A stretch of DNA of 61,729 nucleotides from an uncultured Clostridia bacterium (GCA_947625385.1 CANQOB010000009.1:1-61729), one strand, 5' to 3'. Shown: positions 1-9,230, counted from the first letter of the stretch. Notes: generated by a model not told the origin, from the sequence alone. Translations and numbers: made by a program.

Positions 1-38
1 TTTTTGTTCTTTCTTCCTTTTTTCTCCATAAAATTATG

Positions 39-68
39 CACCTCCAAAAGTGTCTAACTTTTGGGGTG
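39..68 (+). promoter_or_regulatory. hairpin over the ribosome binding site of the TIR gene
   Basis: An 11-bp stem pairs CACCTCCAAAAG at 39-50 with CTTTTGGGGTG at 58-68 (one bulged T). The 3' arm holds the only purine-rich stretch (GGGGTG) in front of the ATG at 80, so the hairpin could hide the ribosome binding site. Whether it forms in the mRNA is inference. Confidence 0.4.
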
Positions 69-79
69 CATATCATATT

Positions 80-1141
80 ATGGATGACTCTAAATTTGTA
101 TTTATTTCGTATTCGAGAAATAATATTAATTTTGTCAAAGAAATTGTTGAACGGTTAGAAACGAGAGGGACACAAACATACATTGATTTCCGTGATATAC
201 CGCCCGGGTCTCTTTATGCCGAAGAAATTGTAAAAGCCATTGAACATTCTATTTGTTGCGTTTTGATTTTTACCGAAGATGCAAATGCATCGGGATATGT
301 CATAAACGAAATGAATTCGGCGACGAATTATAACAAGCCGATCATACCTTTGCGGATAAACAAAAATTTGTTGCCCGGAAAAGCATTAGAGTTTTATATT
401 GGGAAATACAATTGGATAGATTATATCGGATTGGAATCCTTGGATAAATTGGAACAAACCATTGCTCAAGTTGGCGAAAGTAAGAAGGCTCAAACAGATA
501 TTAAATACAGGAGCCCAGTCGTGATAAGCGGGGAAAATCTTCACGAAATAGGATATACCGCTGAAAAGAAAGTTATCGAAGAAATGGAGATAGATTACAA
601 AACGCTTAATCCAACCGAGTATATTGTGAATGAGGAAACGGAAGGAACGCCCCCCGAATGGATAGAGCACACATCAAGTTATCCAGAGACATCCTCTATG
701 TTGATCGTTAATGATCGTATAGTCGGATATTACTTGTTGGTTCTGATGAATGAGGCTAATTATGCTTCCATTATTTCGGGTCAAAAGATGGTTAAGGCGG
801 ACATGCAGGAATTTTATGGCTTTGGAGGTGAGTTCTTTTGTTATGTGGCCATTATGCCAATTATAAAAACCTATGAAACACAAGAAAATTATCTGTTGCT
901 CATTGAGGAATTCTTTGGCAAAATGACTTTGTTTGCAAAGAAAGGCATAAAAATAAAGAAATTTGCCATATCTGTGTATTCCCAATTACTTGAGGCGATG
1001 ATGCGGGCTTTGGGGTTCAAAGTTGTTGGCTTAAATAAGGCGGGCGGCAAAATAATGGAGCTATCAACAGAAGAAATAAAAAGCAACAAAATTATCCAAA
1101 CGAGATTTCCAGAATTTTGTAAAATATATGAAGATATGTGA
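80..1141 (+). CDS. TIR domain protein with C-terminal GNAT-like domain
   Basis: A 353-residue protein from ATG 80; a GTG at 50 in frame would add ten residues but has no ribosome binding site. Residues 6-15 (FVFISYSRNN) are the first TIR strand. The segment around residue 77 (INEMNSA) carries the Glu expected at the TIR NAD-hydrolase active site. The second half (about 150-350) has GNAT features: a strand 'MLIVNDRIVGYYLL', then a helix-turn ending in 'RALGFKVVG', the usual GNAT end motif. TIR proteins of bacteria often act in anti-phage defence by consuming NAD or making signal nucleotides; an acetyltransferase partner domain is unusual. The gene is visibly A+T-rich compared with the rest of the window, which points to transfer. 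No signal peptide or membrane segment. Confident on TIR, moderate on GNAT. Confidence 0.8.
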   Translation: MDDSKFVFISYSRNNINFVKEIVERLETRGTQTYIDFRDIPPGSLYAEEIVKAIEHSICCVLIFTEDANASGYVINEMNSATNYNKPIIPLRINKNLLPGKALEFYIGKYNWIDYIGLESLDKLEQTIAQVGESKKAQTDIKYRSPVVISGENLHEIGYTAEKKVIEEMEIDYKTLNPTEYIVNEETEGTPPEWIEHTSSYPETSSMLIVNDRIVGYYLLVLMNEANYASIISGQKMVKADMQEFYGFGGEFFCYVAIMPIIKTYETQENYLLLIEEFFGKMTLFAKKGIKIKKFAISVYSQLLEAMMRALGFKVVGLNKAGGKIMELSTEEIKSNKIIQTRFPEFCKIYEDM

Positions 1142-1357
1142 AACCTAAAATATATTTCATTTTGGCGTTTTCGTAATTATTTTGCATGAGGTAGTTGCTC
1201 GTTCATGGCATGTAGGGTCCTTCGTTCCTGAAAACTTCCGCAACAGAAGTTGCGTTCAACGGCACGATGAGAGGCTATTATGCTATGACGAAAAGAGCAA
1301 TTATAATGGGCAGTCATTTGGTGAAATAAAGCCATCGCCGCGGCAAGGCGGCGTTTC

Positions 1358-1384
1358 AAAGAAACGGCTTTCAGCCGTTTCTTT
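1358..1384 (+). terminator. hairpin terminator candidate
   Basis: AAAGAAACGGC at 1358-1368 pairs with GCCGTTTCTTT at 1374-1384 around a 5-base loop; a T-rich stretch (CCTTTT) follows. It would work for the TIR gene or a short transcript in this gap. Confidence 0.5.
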
Positions 1385-1657
1385 CCTTTTACCCCTACCG
1401 CGCTTCTTCTGCTGAAAGCATGCAGGCTTTTGCATGTCCTTTCGGGCAAAAATGAGCATACCATGTCCGAGGATTACTTTCCCGTTTTTCGCCGAATTTC
1501 TTTCATCGGACACGAAATCCCTATACCATGTCCAAGGAATGCTATCAAATTTTTGTACGATGAAACCGACAAGCGCAACGAAAGGCGCAGAAAGATAGAA
1601 ATTCTCTCATAATTTTGAGGAAATAATCACATTCCATAAAACTATTGTGTCTTATTA

Positions 1658-1686
1658 TTGACTTGGAAACATTTTTCGTCTATAAT
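1658..1686 (+). promoter_or_regulatory. sigma-A promoter of the nuclease-helicase gene
   Basis: TTGACT at 1658-1663, a 17-base spacer, and TATAAT at 1681-1686. It lies 56 bases before the ATG at 1742, which has a GGAGG ribosome binding site at about 1730-1734. Confidence 0.8.
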
Positions 1687-1741
1687 GAAGGTACCGGGAC
1701 CGATGTGATAGCTGAATTTCGGTCACGCCGGAGGCATACAG

Positions 1742-3244
1742 ATGAAAGCATTGAACTTATATATTCTTTCCCGTTATACGGACGTGGGCAGTTACACGGA
1801 ATATTATCGGGCAATGTCGGAAAGCGAAAAGGCGAAAGGCTATCACAAAGAAGAGATCGACAGCCTTCGGTGTTTGGTAGATAAGCTTCTCGCTGCGGGA
1901 GCGGAACCGAAGCTTTTCGAACATTATTTCTACGGATATGAGATTCCGCAAATCGGCAAGGAATTCGATATTCTTAAAATCGGGGAGGACTTTCTGCTAA
2001 ACATTGAGCTGAAAAGCTACATGGAGCCCGAGAAAGCAAAAGAACAGCTTATTAAAAATCAATTCTATCTGCGGCATCTTTCCGACCGCGAGCAGTCTTT
2101 CGTTACATTCGATGCCCAAAACGGAAAGATATTTGAACTGACTGATGAGCAGACGCTTTGTCCCATCTCGGAGGCAGACCTTATCGCCCGCATGGAGCGC
2201 ATCACCGATGCTTGCGAAGAAGGAATCGAAAAACTGTTTTCCGTTTCCCAATATCTCGTCTCTCCGCTCAATACCGCCGACCGCTTTTTACGCGGGGAAT
2301 ATTTCCTCTCGCTTCAACAGCAGGAGATCAAAGAGGCGATTTTGAGAAATATTGACGGCGGAACGGAGCGTTATTATGCTATCTCGGGGGCTGCGGGCAC
2401 GGGCAAGACCTTATTGCTCTATGATATTGCAAAGACTTTGGCAGAACGGGGAAAAGTTTGTGTGATTCACTGCGGGTATCTTTCCGACGGGCATAATATT
2501 ATTTCCGATCATTGCGTGAACATCGAAATTTTTCCCGCTCTATGCCTGAAAGGGAGTTTCGAAACGAGCGGTTTTCGCTATATCATGATCGATGAAGCGC
2601 AAAGGATTCGCAAAGGACAATTTGAAAGATTGACGCAACAACTTAAAGCGCAGGCAAAGCCCGTCATCTTCTCGTTCGACCCGAAGCAAACGCTCTCGCG
2701 GAGCGAGGCAGACAGCGATATCCCCGATATGATCGCCGCACTTGACGGTCTGAAACGGTTCGATCTGACGGGAAAGATCCGTACCAACCCCGAACTTGCC
2801 GCTTTCATTGCGGGAATGGGGAATGCCGAAAAGATCGACCGAAAGTATTCCTATCGCAACGTAGACCTGCTCTATGCGAATGAAGTCGAAGAGGCGCAAA
2901 ATATCATTGAGCTTTATCAGGAACGGGGATATCAATTCATCAACCATACGCCGTCACTCTTTGCGGACGCCACGATGAATAAGTTCGATATGAGCGTCTT
3001 TGCACACAAGGTCATCGGACAGGAATTTGACAACGTGATCGTTATGATCGACGAAAATTTTTACTATGAAGACGGACTGTTGAAATCGAAGGCTCATCCG
3101 AATTGGAACTATCTCTATCATCAGATGTTATTTCAGGAAGTAACGCGGGTACGGGAAAAACTTGCCATCATCGTGCTCGGGAATCCCGAAGTCTTTTCCC
3201 GCCTGCTCGAAATGAAAACGACGCGGACTGTAAAGGAAGATTGA
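1742..3244 (+). CDS. PD-(D/E)XK nuclease fused to a DUF2075-type ATPase/helicase
   Basis: A 500-residue protein. An N-terminal domain has a nuclease-like EFD (about 73-75) and ELK (about 87-90) pair, the spacing of a PD-(D/E)XK core. The C-terminal part is a superfamily-1 type P-loop ATPase: Walker A GAAGTGKT near residues 217-224, DEAQ Walker B near 284-287, and late motifs 'KVIGQEFDNVIV' and 'VTRVREKLAIIVLG' as in DUF2075 proteins. This build is usual in nucleic-acid-processing defence proteins; the target is unknown. It has its own promoter and ends 26 bases before the peptidase gene. It is less A+T-rich than the TIR gene before it. Alternative: a Schlafen-group-3-like protein. Confidence 0.8.
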   Translation: MKALNLYILSRYTDVGSYTEYYRAMSESEKAKGYHKEEIDSLRCLVDKLLAAGAEPKLFEHYFYGYEIPQIGKEFDILKIGEDFLLNIELKSYMEPEKAKEQLIKNQFYLRHLSDREQSFVTFDAQNGKIFELTDEQTLCPISEADLIARMERITDACEEGIEKLFSVSQYLVSPLNTADRFLRGEYFLSLQQQEIKEAILRNIDGGTERYYAISGAAGTGKTLLLYDIAKTLAERGKVCVIHCGYLSDGHNIISDHCVNIEIFPALCLKGSFETSGFRYIMIDEAQRIRKGQFERLTQQLKAQAKPVIFSFDPKQTLSRSEADSDIPDMIAALDGLKRFDLTGKIRTNPELAAFIAGMGNAEKIDRKYSYRNVDLLYANEVEEAQNIIELYQERGYQFINHTPSLFADATMNKFDMSVFAHKVIGQEFDNVIVMIDENFYYEDGLLKSKAHPNWNYLYHQMLFQEVTRVREKLAIIVLGNPEVFSRLLEMKTTRTVKED

Positions 3245-3270
3245 TTATCTTCGGCGAATACGGTATAAAT

Positions 3271-5865
3271 ATGAAAAAATACTTTTTGACTGTTATGATA
3301 TTTTGTTCGGCGATTTTGCTCTCGCTCGGTGCGATGATCTTTTCTTCGGAGCGTCAGGCAAATTCGCTTGCAAATGCGTCCGCCCGGGAGACCGAGGCGG
3401 TCAAGGAAGCTCCTCCGGAAAAGCTCGGCGATCTTCAAAGTGCAGGGAGTGCGCAACTGGACTATTGGGCAAGCAACCTGACCAAATTTGACGGACGGGA
3501 ATTCGGATATATCACGCCTGCAAGAAATCAATATACGAAAAATACTTGTTGGGCATTTGCAGCGGTGGGAGCAGCCGAGACAAACATCTTGCGCAAAGGC
3601 ATAGACGAGAACGCAACAAAAGACAACCTCGATCTGGATGAAACGATCGCGGCATATACCCGTCATACCCGTGACGGCGATCAAGACCCGCTTTTATTGA
3701 CCACCAATGATACGTATGATTACGGAAGATGGAATCAGGGAGATGGCGGTGCGGTGAGCGCTTTTTCGATCATGACGCAGGGCTACACGCTTTTGAATGA
3801 AAATTCATTCCATCCCTCCGTGGATACAAGTCTCATCAAAAGCAAACTGCAACCGTCCAAATATTATGTCCAAAGCTATCAAAGCATTCCGTACGAAAAA
3901 GACGCGATCAAACGTGCCGTTTTGCAATACGGAGCGGTCGCATTTAATTACAGCGCTCCCTCTACCAAAAAATATTTCAGCCGCAGCGCTCCGGCGAACC
4001 ATACTTCCATCATCGTCGGCTGGGATGACAATATACGGCGTTCAGAGTTTACGCCGCAACAACCGGACGGTGACGGGGCATGGATCATAAAAAACAGCTG
4101 GGGTGACAGCGGAGAAAACACGGTCAACGGAACATGGTGCTACTACATCTCCTATGAATTGCCCATAGGCGCTCTGTATTCTGTTGATTTGGCAATGAGG
4201 GAGGACTATCAAAATATTTATTACTATGACGGAAATGTGACGATCAGCATGAATAAGAAAGCGGGCGAAGCGCAAGCGGCTGTCTATGAGGCAAAACTTT
4301 CAAGCCCTACCAAGCAGGAACAGTTAAAAGCCGTTATGATATCCGTGCCGCAGGAAGATCTGAACGTCCATGTCAAGATCTATAAAAACTTAAAAGTAAA
4401 TCCCGGCAATGTGAATGACCGAATCAACCGACCCGACCAAAACGCTCCCGCCGCGGAGATCGATACATATCTTGCACGGAGCGGAATGCACACCATAGAC
4501 CTTGAAAACCCGATCGATCTTGAACAGGGCGAATATTTTTCCGTTGTGGTAAATTGCAGAACGAGTTCAGGGGCTCCCGTTGCGGTCAACTGTGCGGTCG
4601 ACGGCAGCGCTTCGGTCAATGATATGACGTATTATCTCCAAGACGGGAAATGGGTCAGCTTTAAGAACAGCAATTTCTATGCAGACAGTTCAACGGACAA
4701 CAGGACGGCTAAAATCAGGGCGATCACAAACACGGTCGACCGTACGACCGATTCGGACAATGACTTGCAATATGCGCGGGTGGAAATTGCGAACAGGCTT
4801 GTTTATTATGCAAAAGACAAACCGCTGATTCCCGAAGTGCAGGTCTTTCTTGACGGGAAATTGCTTGAAGCAGGGCGGGATTATCGGATACAAGTGCAAG
4901 AAATCGTCTCGCCGGGCATGACAACGGTCGAAATTGCGGGCACGGGCAATTATAAAGGCGTCAGGACGACTTCCTTCGAAGTCGCAAAAGCCAAAAATCC
5001 GCCCGGGATGATGAGCGGCACGGTCGCTGCCGACAGCGGCATGGTCTATCTGCGGGACATCCCGACTCCCGACGATTGGAAGTGGGTCGATGAAAATCAA
5101 AAACTGGAATACGGAATGAACCCGGTTTCCCTGACCTACGTCGGAAAAGATAAGGATTTTTATCAAAACACGACTTGTGACTTTTTTGTCGAACAACTGA
5201 ATCAAATGCCGCCTTCGGACATCGACATCTCTTCGGCAGAAGTAGAAATTGTCGGCAGGTACGTGTACACGGGCGAGCCGATCGTTCCGCGCGTGCGGGT
5301 CACGTACGAATCCGCCGAACTGCACGACGGCATAGACTACACCCTGGCATTGGAAAACAACATCGACGCGGGGACTGCCACGGTGACCGTAACGGGGAAC
5401 GGGCGCTATTGCAATCGGGTACGCCAAACCTTTGTCATCCAAAAGGCAGAACGACCGAGCGCGGATACTACGATTCATTGCAACAAAAAAGTTACTAAAC
5501 TGTCTGAAATTTCTCCCCCGGAGGGATTCGTCTGGAAAGACGATATGGACATTACGGGGAACAGGATGACCGCCACCGCCGTTTATATAGGGAAAGACGC
5601 ACGCAACTATGAAACGACCGAGCTTACTTTTGAGATCATCCTGGAAGGGCAAGACCATGCGCAAGAGGAAGAACAGCCGGAGCAGGGGGAAGAGCAACCA
5701 GAGCAAGAGGAAGAACAGCCGGAGCAGGGGGAAGAGCAAGAACAGCCGATTCCGACGAACGATTCCGAAAAAGGTTGGATATGGGCGGTCGTTATCCCGG
5801 TTGCGGTTTTGTCGGTCGCAGGGGCGGGAATCGCGATCGCCGTCTGTCGGCGCAAGAAACATTGA
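3271..5865 (+). CDS. surface-anchored papain-like (C1) cysteine peptidase
   Basis: An 864-residue protein starting at ATG 3271, chosen because a signal peptide (MKKYFLTVMIFCSAILLSLG) begins there; no good ribosome binding site is visible, so translation may depend on the gene 26 bases upstream. The C1A triad is present: Cys93 in 'NTCWAFAA', His244 in 'NHTSIIVGW', Asn275 in 'IKNSWG'. A lectin-like domain follows, then about three beta-sandwich repeats with 'Y-x-G' strands. The C-terminus has a short Glu/Gln/Pro repeat (about 800-825), one membrane helix (WAVVIPVAVLSVAGAGIAIAV) and a basic RRKKH tail. The enzyme should act outside the cell on proteins or peptides. Common in gut Clostridia. Confidence 0.88.
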   Translation: MKKYFLTVMIFCSAILLSLGAMIFSSERQANSLANASARETEAVKEAPPEKLGDLQSAGSAQLDYWASNLTKFDGREFGYITPARNQYTKNTCWAFAAVGAAETNILRKGIDENATKDNLDLDETIAAYTRHTRDGDQDPLLLTTNDTYDYGRWNQGDGGAVSAFSIMTQGYTLLNENSFHPSVDTSLIKSKLQPSKYYVQSYQSIPYEKDAIKRAVLQYGAVAFNYSAPSTKKYFSRSAPANHTSIIVGWDDNIRRSEFTPQQPDGDGAWIIKNSWGDSGENTVNGTWCYYISYELPIGALYSVDLAMREDYQNIYYYDGNVTISMNKKAGEAQAAVYEAKLSSPTKQEQLKAVMISVPQEDLNVHVKIYKNLKVNPGNVNDRINRPDQNAPAAEIDTYLARSGMHTIDLENPIDLEQGEYFSVVVNCRTSSGAPVAVNCAVDGSASVNDMTYYLQDGKWVSFKNSNFYADSSTDNRTAKIRAITNTVDRTTDSDNDLQYARVEIANRLVYYAKDKPLIPEVQVFLDGKLLEAGRDYRIQVQEIVSPGMTTVEIAGTGNYKGVRTTSFEVAKAKNPPGMMSGTVAADSGMVYLRDIPTPDDWKWVDENQKLEYGMNPVSLTYVGKDKDFYQNTTCDFFVEQLNQMPPSDIDISSAEVEIVGRYVYTGEPIVPRVRVTYESAELHDGIDYTLALENNIDAGTATVTVTGNGRYCNRVRQTFVIQKAERPSADTTIHCNKKVTKLSEISPPEGFVWKDDMDITGNRMTATAVYIGKDARNYETTELTFEIILEGQDHAQEEEQPEQGEEQPEQEEEQPEQGEEQEQPIPTNDSEKGWIWAVVIPVAVLSVAGAGIAIAVCRRKKH

Positions 5866-5912
5866 CCTTGACCGCATCGCACGGCGGGCAGGGGAAAACA
5901 TAGCCGAAGGCG

Positions 5913-5949
5913 CGGTCTATAAGAATTTTGCTTATAGACCGTCTTTTTT
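5913..5949 (+). terminator. intrinsic terminator of the peptidase gene
   Basis: Perfect 11-bp stem (CGGTCTATAAG 5913-5923 with CTTATAGACCG 5931-5941), then TCTTTTTTT. Confidence 0.9.
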
Positions 5950-6061
5950 TGTTTTGACCGGGCGTTGCAGAGGTCGTTTGTTCGAAACCGACCGCACGCT
6001 TGATAATTTGATAGACGGGAAACAACCAAACGGAAAATTTTTATCATTTTCATGGATTGTA

Positions 6062-6090
6062 TTGACAGGAGATTCCGATTGTGATATAAT
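6062..6090 (+). promoter_or_regulatory. consensus sigma-A promoter of the ABC transporter
   Basis: Perfect TTGACA (6062-6067), 17-base spacer, perfect TATAAT (6085-6090). Transcription should start near 6097, leaving a leader of about 215 bases. Confidence 0.92.
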
Positions 6091-6096
6091 TTTAAC

Positions 6097-6300
6097 AGAT
6101 AGAAGCGCAGGGATACCTGAAACCCTTGGGGCGGGATGGCAGACTGTCTGCCGTCGGCGTCCCGATTTTTTCATTTCGGGAGCTTGACCCTCGGACATGG
6201 GGTGCCCCGATGCGCTCGGACGGCTGGAAAATGCCGCTATGCGACCGCAAGATCGGTGCAAGCGAGACCCAAACCGCTTGCCCGACCGCGGACAAGCGGA
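6097..6300 (+). promoter_or_regulatory. structured 5' leader, possible riboswitch or attenuator
   Basis: Between the promoter and the ATG at 6314 lie several stems: CAGG-GATA-CCTG; CGGGA...TCCCG enclosing GGCAGA-CTG-TCTGCC; GGGG-TG-CCCC; ACCG-CAAGAT-CGGT; and GCAAGCG...CGCTTGC. No open frame fills the stretch with its own ribosome binding site. The pattern does not match a riboswitch class I can recognise. A leader peptide is not excluded. Confidence 0.5.
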
Positions 6301-6313
6301 AGGAGATGGTTGG

Positions 6314-8935
6314 ATGATTCAAGTCAAAGAGCTGACAAAGATCTACAAGAGCCGCAAGGGCGGCACATGTGTTGCGTTAGATCATATCAGTTTCACGTTG
6401 CCCGAGAAAGGATTTATCTTCGTCATCGGCAAAAGCGGCAGCGGAAAGACGACGCTTTTGAGCCTCTTGGGCGGACTCGATACGATCACATCGGGTGAAA
6501 TCATCGAAAACGGCAGAAAGTTCAGCGATTTCAGTCTGAAAGACCAGATCTATTACCGGAATTCGACGATCGGCTTCATCTTTCAGGACTTTCATCTGCT
6601 CGATCATCTCACCATCTTCGAAAACGTCATGCTCGCGTTGCAGTTGCAGGGCACGGAGGACGAGGAGCGGGTGCTCGCCGCCATCCGGGAGACGGGTCTC
6701 GAAGAATACAAGGACAGGTACCCCAAGGAACTGTCGGGCGGGCAGAAGCAGAGGGTCGCGATCGCGCGGGCGCTCGTGAAGCAGCCCTCCATCCTCCTTG
6801 CCGACGAGCCGACGGGAAATCTCGACACCAAGACGACGGTGCAGATCCTCGACCTTTTGAAAGAGCTCTCCAAAGACAAGCTGGTCGTCATCGTGTCGCA
6901 TAACCTCGCGGACGCGCGGAATTACGCCGATGAAATTTTGGAGCTTTCGGACGGAAAGATCGTGGGACGCCAAAAAAGGAACGAGAAGTTCGACCCGGAG
7001 ATCAGGGTGGAGGACGACACGCTGGTCATTCCGTACGGCGCCGAATTTACCGACGAAGATCTGCGCAAAACGGAGCAGACGCTCAAAGAAAGGCACATTT
7101 ACCGTTTGAGACAGGACAGGAACCGTTTCGAAGAGTACCGGGGCGAACCCTGCGACAAAGAGAGCGCGGAAGCGCCCGTTTTGCAAAAGAAGCACTTGAA
7201 GTTCCGCCATACGGCGAAGCTTGCGGTCAAATTCGCGCGGCGCGGGTGGCCCAGAATGGTCGCCTATGCCGTGATTTTGGCAGCCCTCATGGTGATTTTG
7301 GGGCTGAGCCAGCTCATCATGAACTTCAACGGCGGGGAGATCATCGCGAGCGAGATGGGCAAGCGGAATCTGCATTGCAACTCCTTTGTCAAGGACACCA
7401 ACGCAAACTACGCGAGCACCGACGCGACCCGCCTCGTCGACATCGAAGAGGGGGACATCCAAAAGTTTTACGACGGCGGGTACACCGGCGAGATCTATCC
7501 GCTGGTCAACTATGCTCTCTTCATTGTGAAGAGCGATGTCTCTGTCCGTCAAAAGCGGCTGACGCCGCATGTCAATCCGTACAACGTACCCGAGACGGTC
7601 GGGGTGCTCATCACCGAGGAAAGTTTTTTGGAAAAGCAGTTCGGCTCGCTCGAATATCTCGCCCGAAGCAAGGATCCGAAGAATTACGGCGTATATGTTA
7701 CCGATTTTTTCGTTGACGCCCTGATGTTGAACCATCCCGCCCAAGTGACGTCGTACCAATCCGTTTTGGGGAAAGCATCAAAGTGCACCAAACACTGCTA
7801 CGGATACATCAACGGCGTCATCAAGACGGGCTACAAGGAGCGGCATAAGGACCTTTTGGACAAGCTGACCGACCCCCTGCTCTCCGAAAAGGAGAGGATA
7901 GAGCTTGCCGAAAGTGAAGCCTGTATCGCCTTTTACGACGAGATCTACCAATATCTCGACGTCGCTTATTCCTTCGACAAGAACTTTGTCGAAAACTCCG
8001 TCAAGACGGGGATACGGCAGCTTTGCAGTACGGGCATCAGCGTGTTCAAAGACGAGGAAGGCAACGAGCACGAATGGAAGGCATCCTATTTTTCGAATGC
8101 CAAATTGTCCAACAGCAAGGCGCTCGGTGACAATGAGATCGTCATGAATTACGCGATCTACAATGAACTGTTCAAGACGGCGTACACGCCGCAGAACCTC
8201 AAAGATTTCGAGCCGCAGGAGGTCGATTTTTCCTACTATTCGATGTGCGACGAGACCAAGTCGCAGAAGAAATACGAGGCAAAGCTCACGATCGTCGGGC
8301 TCAACAACAATGAAGTGACCAAATGCAACGTCGCGGACAACATTTTAAGGGACCTGCAACGCATCGAAACGTTCACCTTCGGGCTGTATTTCGAAAACGA
8401 GGAACAGGCGGAGCTCTTGTTCAACCTCGCGGACGGGAACTCCTTTTTGCCCAATTCGTCCATCGCGGGTTCGATCACGACCATGACCAAAGCCGTCAAC
8501 GTGTTCAGCGAATTTTTCAACCTCATCTTCATCGTGCTGTGCGTGGCGCTGCTGCTCCTCATGATACAGTTCGAGGTCAAGAACATCAAGGATAAAATGC
8601 AGGACATCGGCATCATGAAGGCGCTCGGGAGCAGGGATATCGACCTCATTCTCATCTTCGGGTTCCAGGTCGCCGCGGCGGGGCTACTCATGGCGCTATT
8701 GTTCATAGCGGGTTCGTTTGTGTTCATCGGGGTAGCCAACGATATCCTGGTTTTGTCCCTTTCCAAGATCGCGACGAACACCATGATCATGAATCTCTCG
8801 TTCTTGACGGTGAAGTGGAAGTATCTCCTGTACGATTGCCTGTTGGCGTTCATCATCATTTTGTTCTCTTTCATCGTCCCCATGCTGCGCCTTCGGAGAA
8901 TCAAGCCGACCAACGTCATCAAGTCGAAAGAATGA
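6314..8935 (+). CDS. ABC transporter, ATPase fused to FtsX-like permease (MacB type)
   Basis: An 873-residue protein starting at ATG 6314 after AAGGAG. The ATPase domain comes first: Walker A GKSGSGKTT at about 39-47, signature LSGGQKQR at about 140-147, Walker B ILLADEP near 157-163 and the H-loop SHN. A linker of about 70 residues leads to a first membrane helix (about 314-336), a large outside domain of about 400 residues, and three helices near 735-757, 779-800 and 836-857, as in FtsX/MacB permeases. Such proteins do not move substrate through the membrane like a channel but pass mechanical force outside, in antimicrobial-peptide resistance, export or cell-wall control. The long leader suggests regulated expression. 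No two-component genes are adjacent. Confidence 0.88.
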   Translation: MIQVKELTKIYKSRKGGTCVALDHISFTLPEKGFIFVIGKSGSGKTTLLSLLGGLDTITSGEIIENGRKFSDFSLKDQIYYRNSTIGFIFQDFHLLDHLTIFENVMLALQLQGTEDEERVLAAIRETGLEEYKDRYPKELSGGQKQRVAIARALVKQPSILLADEPTGNLDTKTTVQILDLLKELSKDKLVVIVSHNLADARNYADEILELSDGKIVGRQKRNEKFDPEIRVEDDTLVIPYGAEFTDEDLRKTEQTLKERHIYRLRQDRNRFEEYRGEPCDKESAEAPVLQKKHLKFRHTAKLAVKFARRGWPRMVAYAVILAALMVILGLSQLIMNFNGGEIIASEMGKRNLHCNSFVKDTNANYASTDATRLVDIEEGDIQKFYDGGYTGEIYPLVNYALFIVKSDVSVRQKRLTPHVNPYNVPETVGVLITEESFLEKQFGSLEYLARSKDPKNYGVYVTDFFVDALMLNHPAQVTSYQSVLGKASKCTKHCYGYINGVIKTGYKERHKDLLDKLTDPLLSEKERIELAESEACIAFYDEIYQYLDVAYSFDKNFVENSVKTGIRQLCSTGISVFKDEEGNEHEWKASYFSNAKLSNSKALGDNEIVMNYAIYNELFKTAYTPQNLKDFEPQEVDFSYYSMCDETKSQKKYEAKLTIVGLNNNEVTKCNVADNILRDLQRIETFTFGLYFENEEQAELLFNLADGNSFLPNSSIAGSITTMTKAVNVFSEFFNLIFIVLCVALLLLMIQFEVKNIKDKMQDIGIMKALGSRDIDLILIFGFQVAAAGLLMALLFIAGSFVFIGVANDILVLSLSKIATNTMIMNLSFLTVKWKYLLYDCLLAFIIILFSFIVPMLRLRRIKPTNVIKSKE

Positions 8936-8948
8936 TAAAAGAGCAAAG

Positions 8949-8989
8949 AAAGGATAAACGAGTCGCAATCTGCGGCTCGTTTATCCTTT
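8949..8989 (+). terminator. long hairpin after the ABC transporter gene
   Basis: Perfect 14-bp stem (AAAGGATAAACGAG 8949-8962 with CTCGTTTATCCTTT 8976-8989). The T-tract is within the stem end, so it may act on both strands. Confidence 0.75.
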
Positions 8990-9230
8990 CGGCAGATTTA
9001 TCAAGGACGCGTAAGGGCTGACGAAGAGCTCTTCACATAAAACAGCCATACCATGTCCGCAACATACCTTGTTGCGGGCACGGTTCTTGCTGCCCGAAAA
9101 TCCCTTAAAAAAGCGGCGCGCGCCGCCTTTGGCGCGCGTCCGATTTGCCGTGTTCCGAAAATTTCCATGCTTAAATTTCGCAAAGTACTTGTCAAACGGG
9201 GATATTTGTTATACAATAAAACAAAACGGA
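8990..9230. other. intergenic region with hairpins and an odd + strand promoter
   Basis: Contains hairpin CCGCAACA-TACCT-TGTTGCGG at 9057-9077 followed by GGGCA...TGCCC, the minus-strand terminator at 9107-9138, and a promoter-like TTGTCA (9189-9194), 17-base spacer, TACAAT (9212-9217). That promoter points into the 3' end of the minus-strand gene and would make antisense RNA. Confidence 0.45.
9107..9138 (-). terminator. intrinsic terminator of the transglutaminase-like gene
   Basis: Read on the minus strand: CGCGCGCC (9138-9131), loop, GGCGCGCG (9124-9117), then CCGC and six T (9112-9107). Confidence 0.7.

Larger units (their letters stand above)
1142..1741. other. 600-base intergenic region
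   Basis: No convincing gene. It holds small hairpins (for example CGCAAC-AGAA-GTTGCG near 1240), a terminator-like hairpin at 1358-1384, two copies of ATACCATGTCC (near 1460 and 1530), and the promoter of the next gene at 1658-1686. Confidence 0.6.

Noticed and set aside
1455-1545. ATACCATGTCC copies as a CRISPR-like or phage-attachment repeat
   Set aside because: Only two nearby copies and one at 9048, unequal flanks, no regular spacing; left as a weak repeat.
6097-6300. Known riboswitch classes (TPP, cobalamin, FMN, lysine, ykkC, c-di-GMP) for the ABC leader
   Set aside because: Their core consensus strings were not found in the leader on reading.
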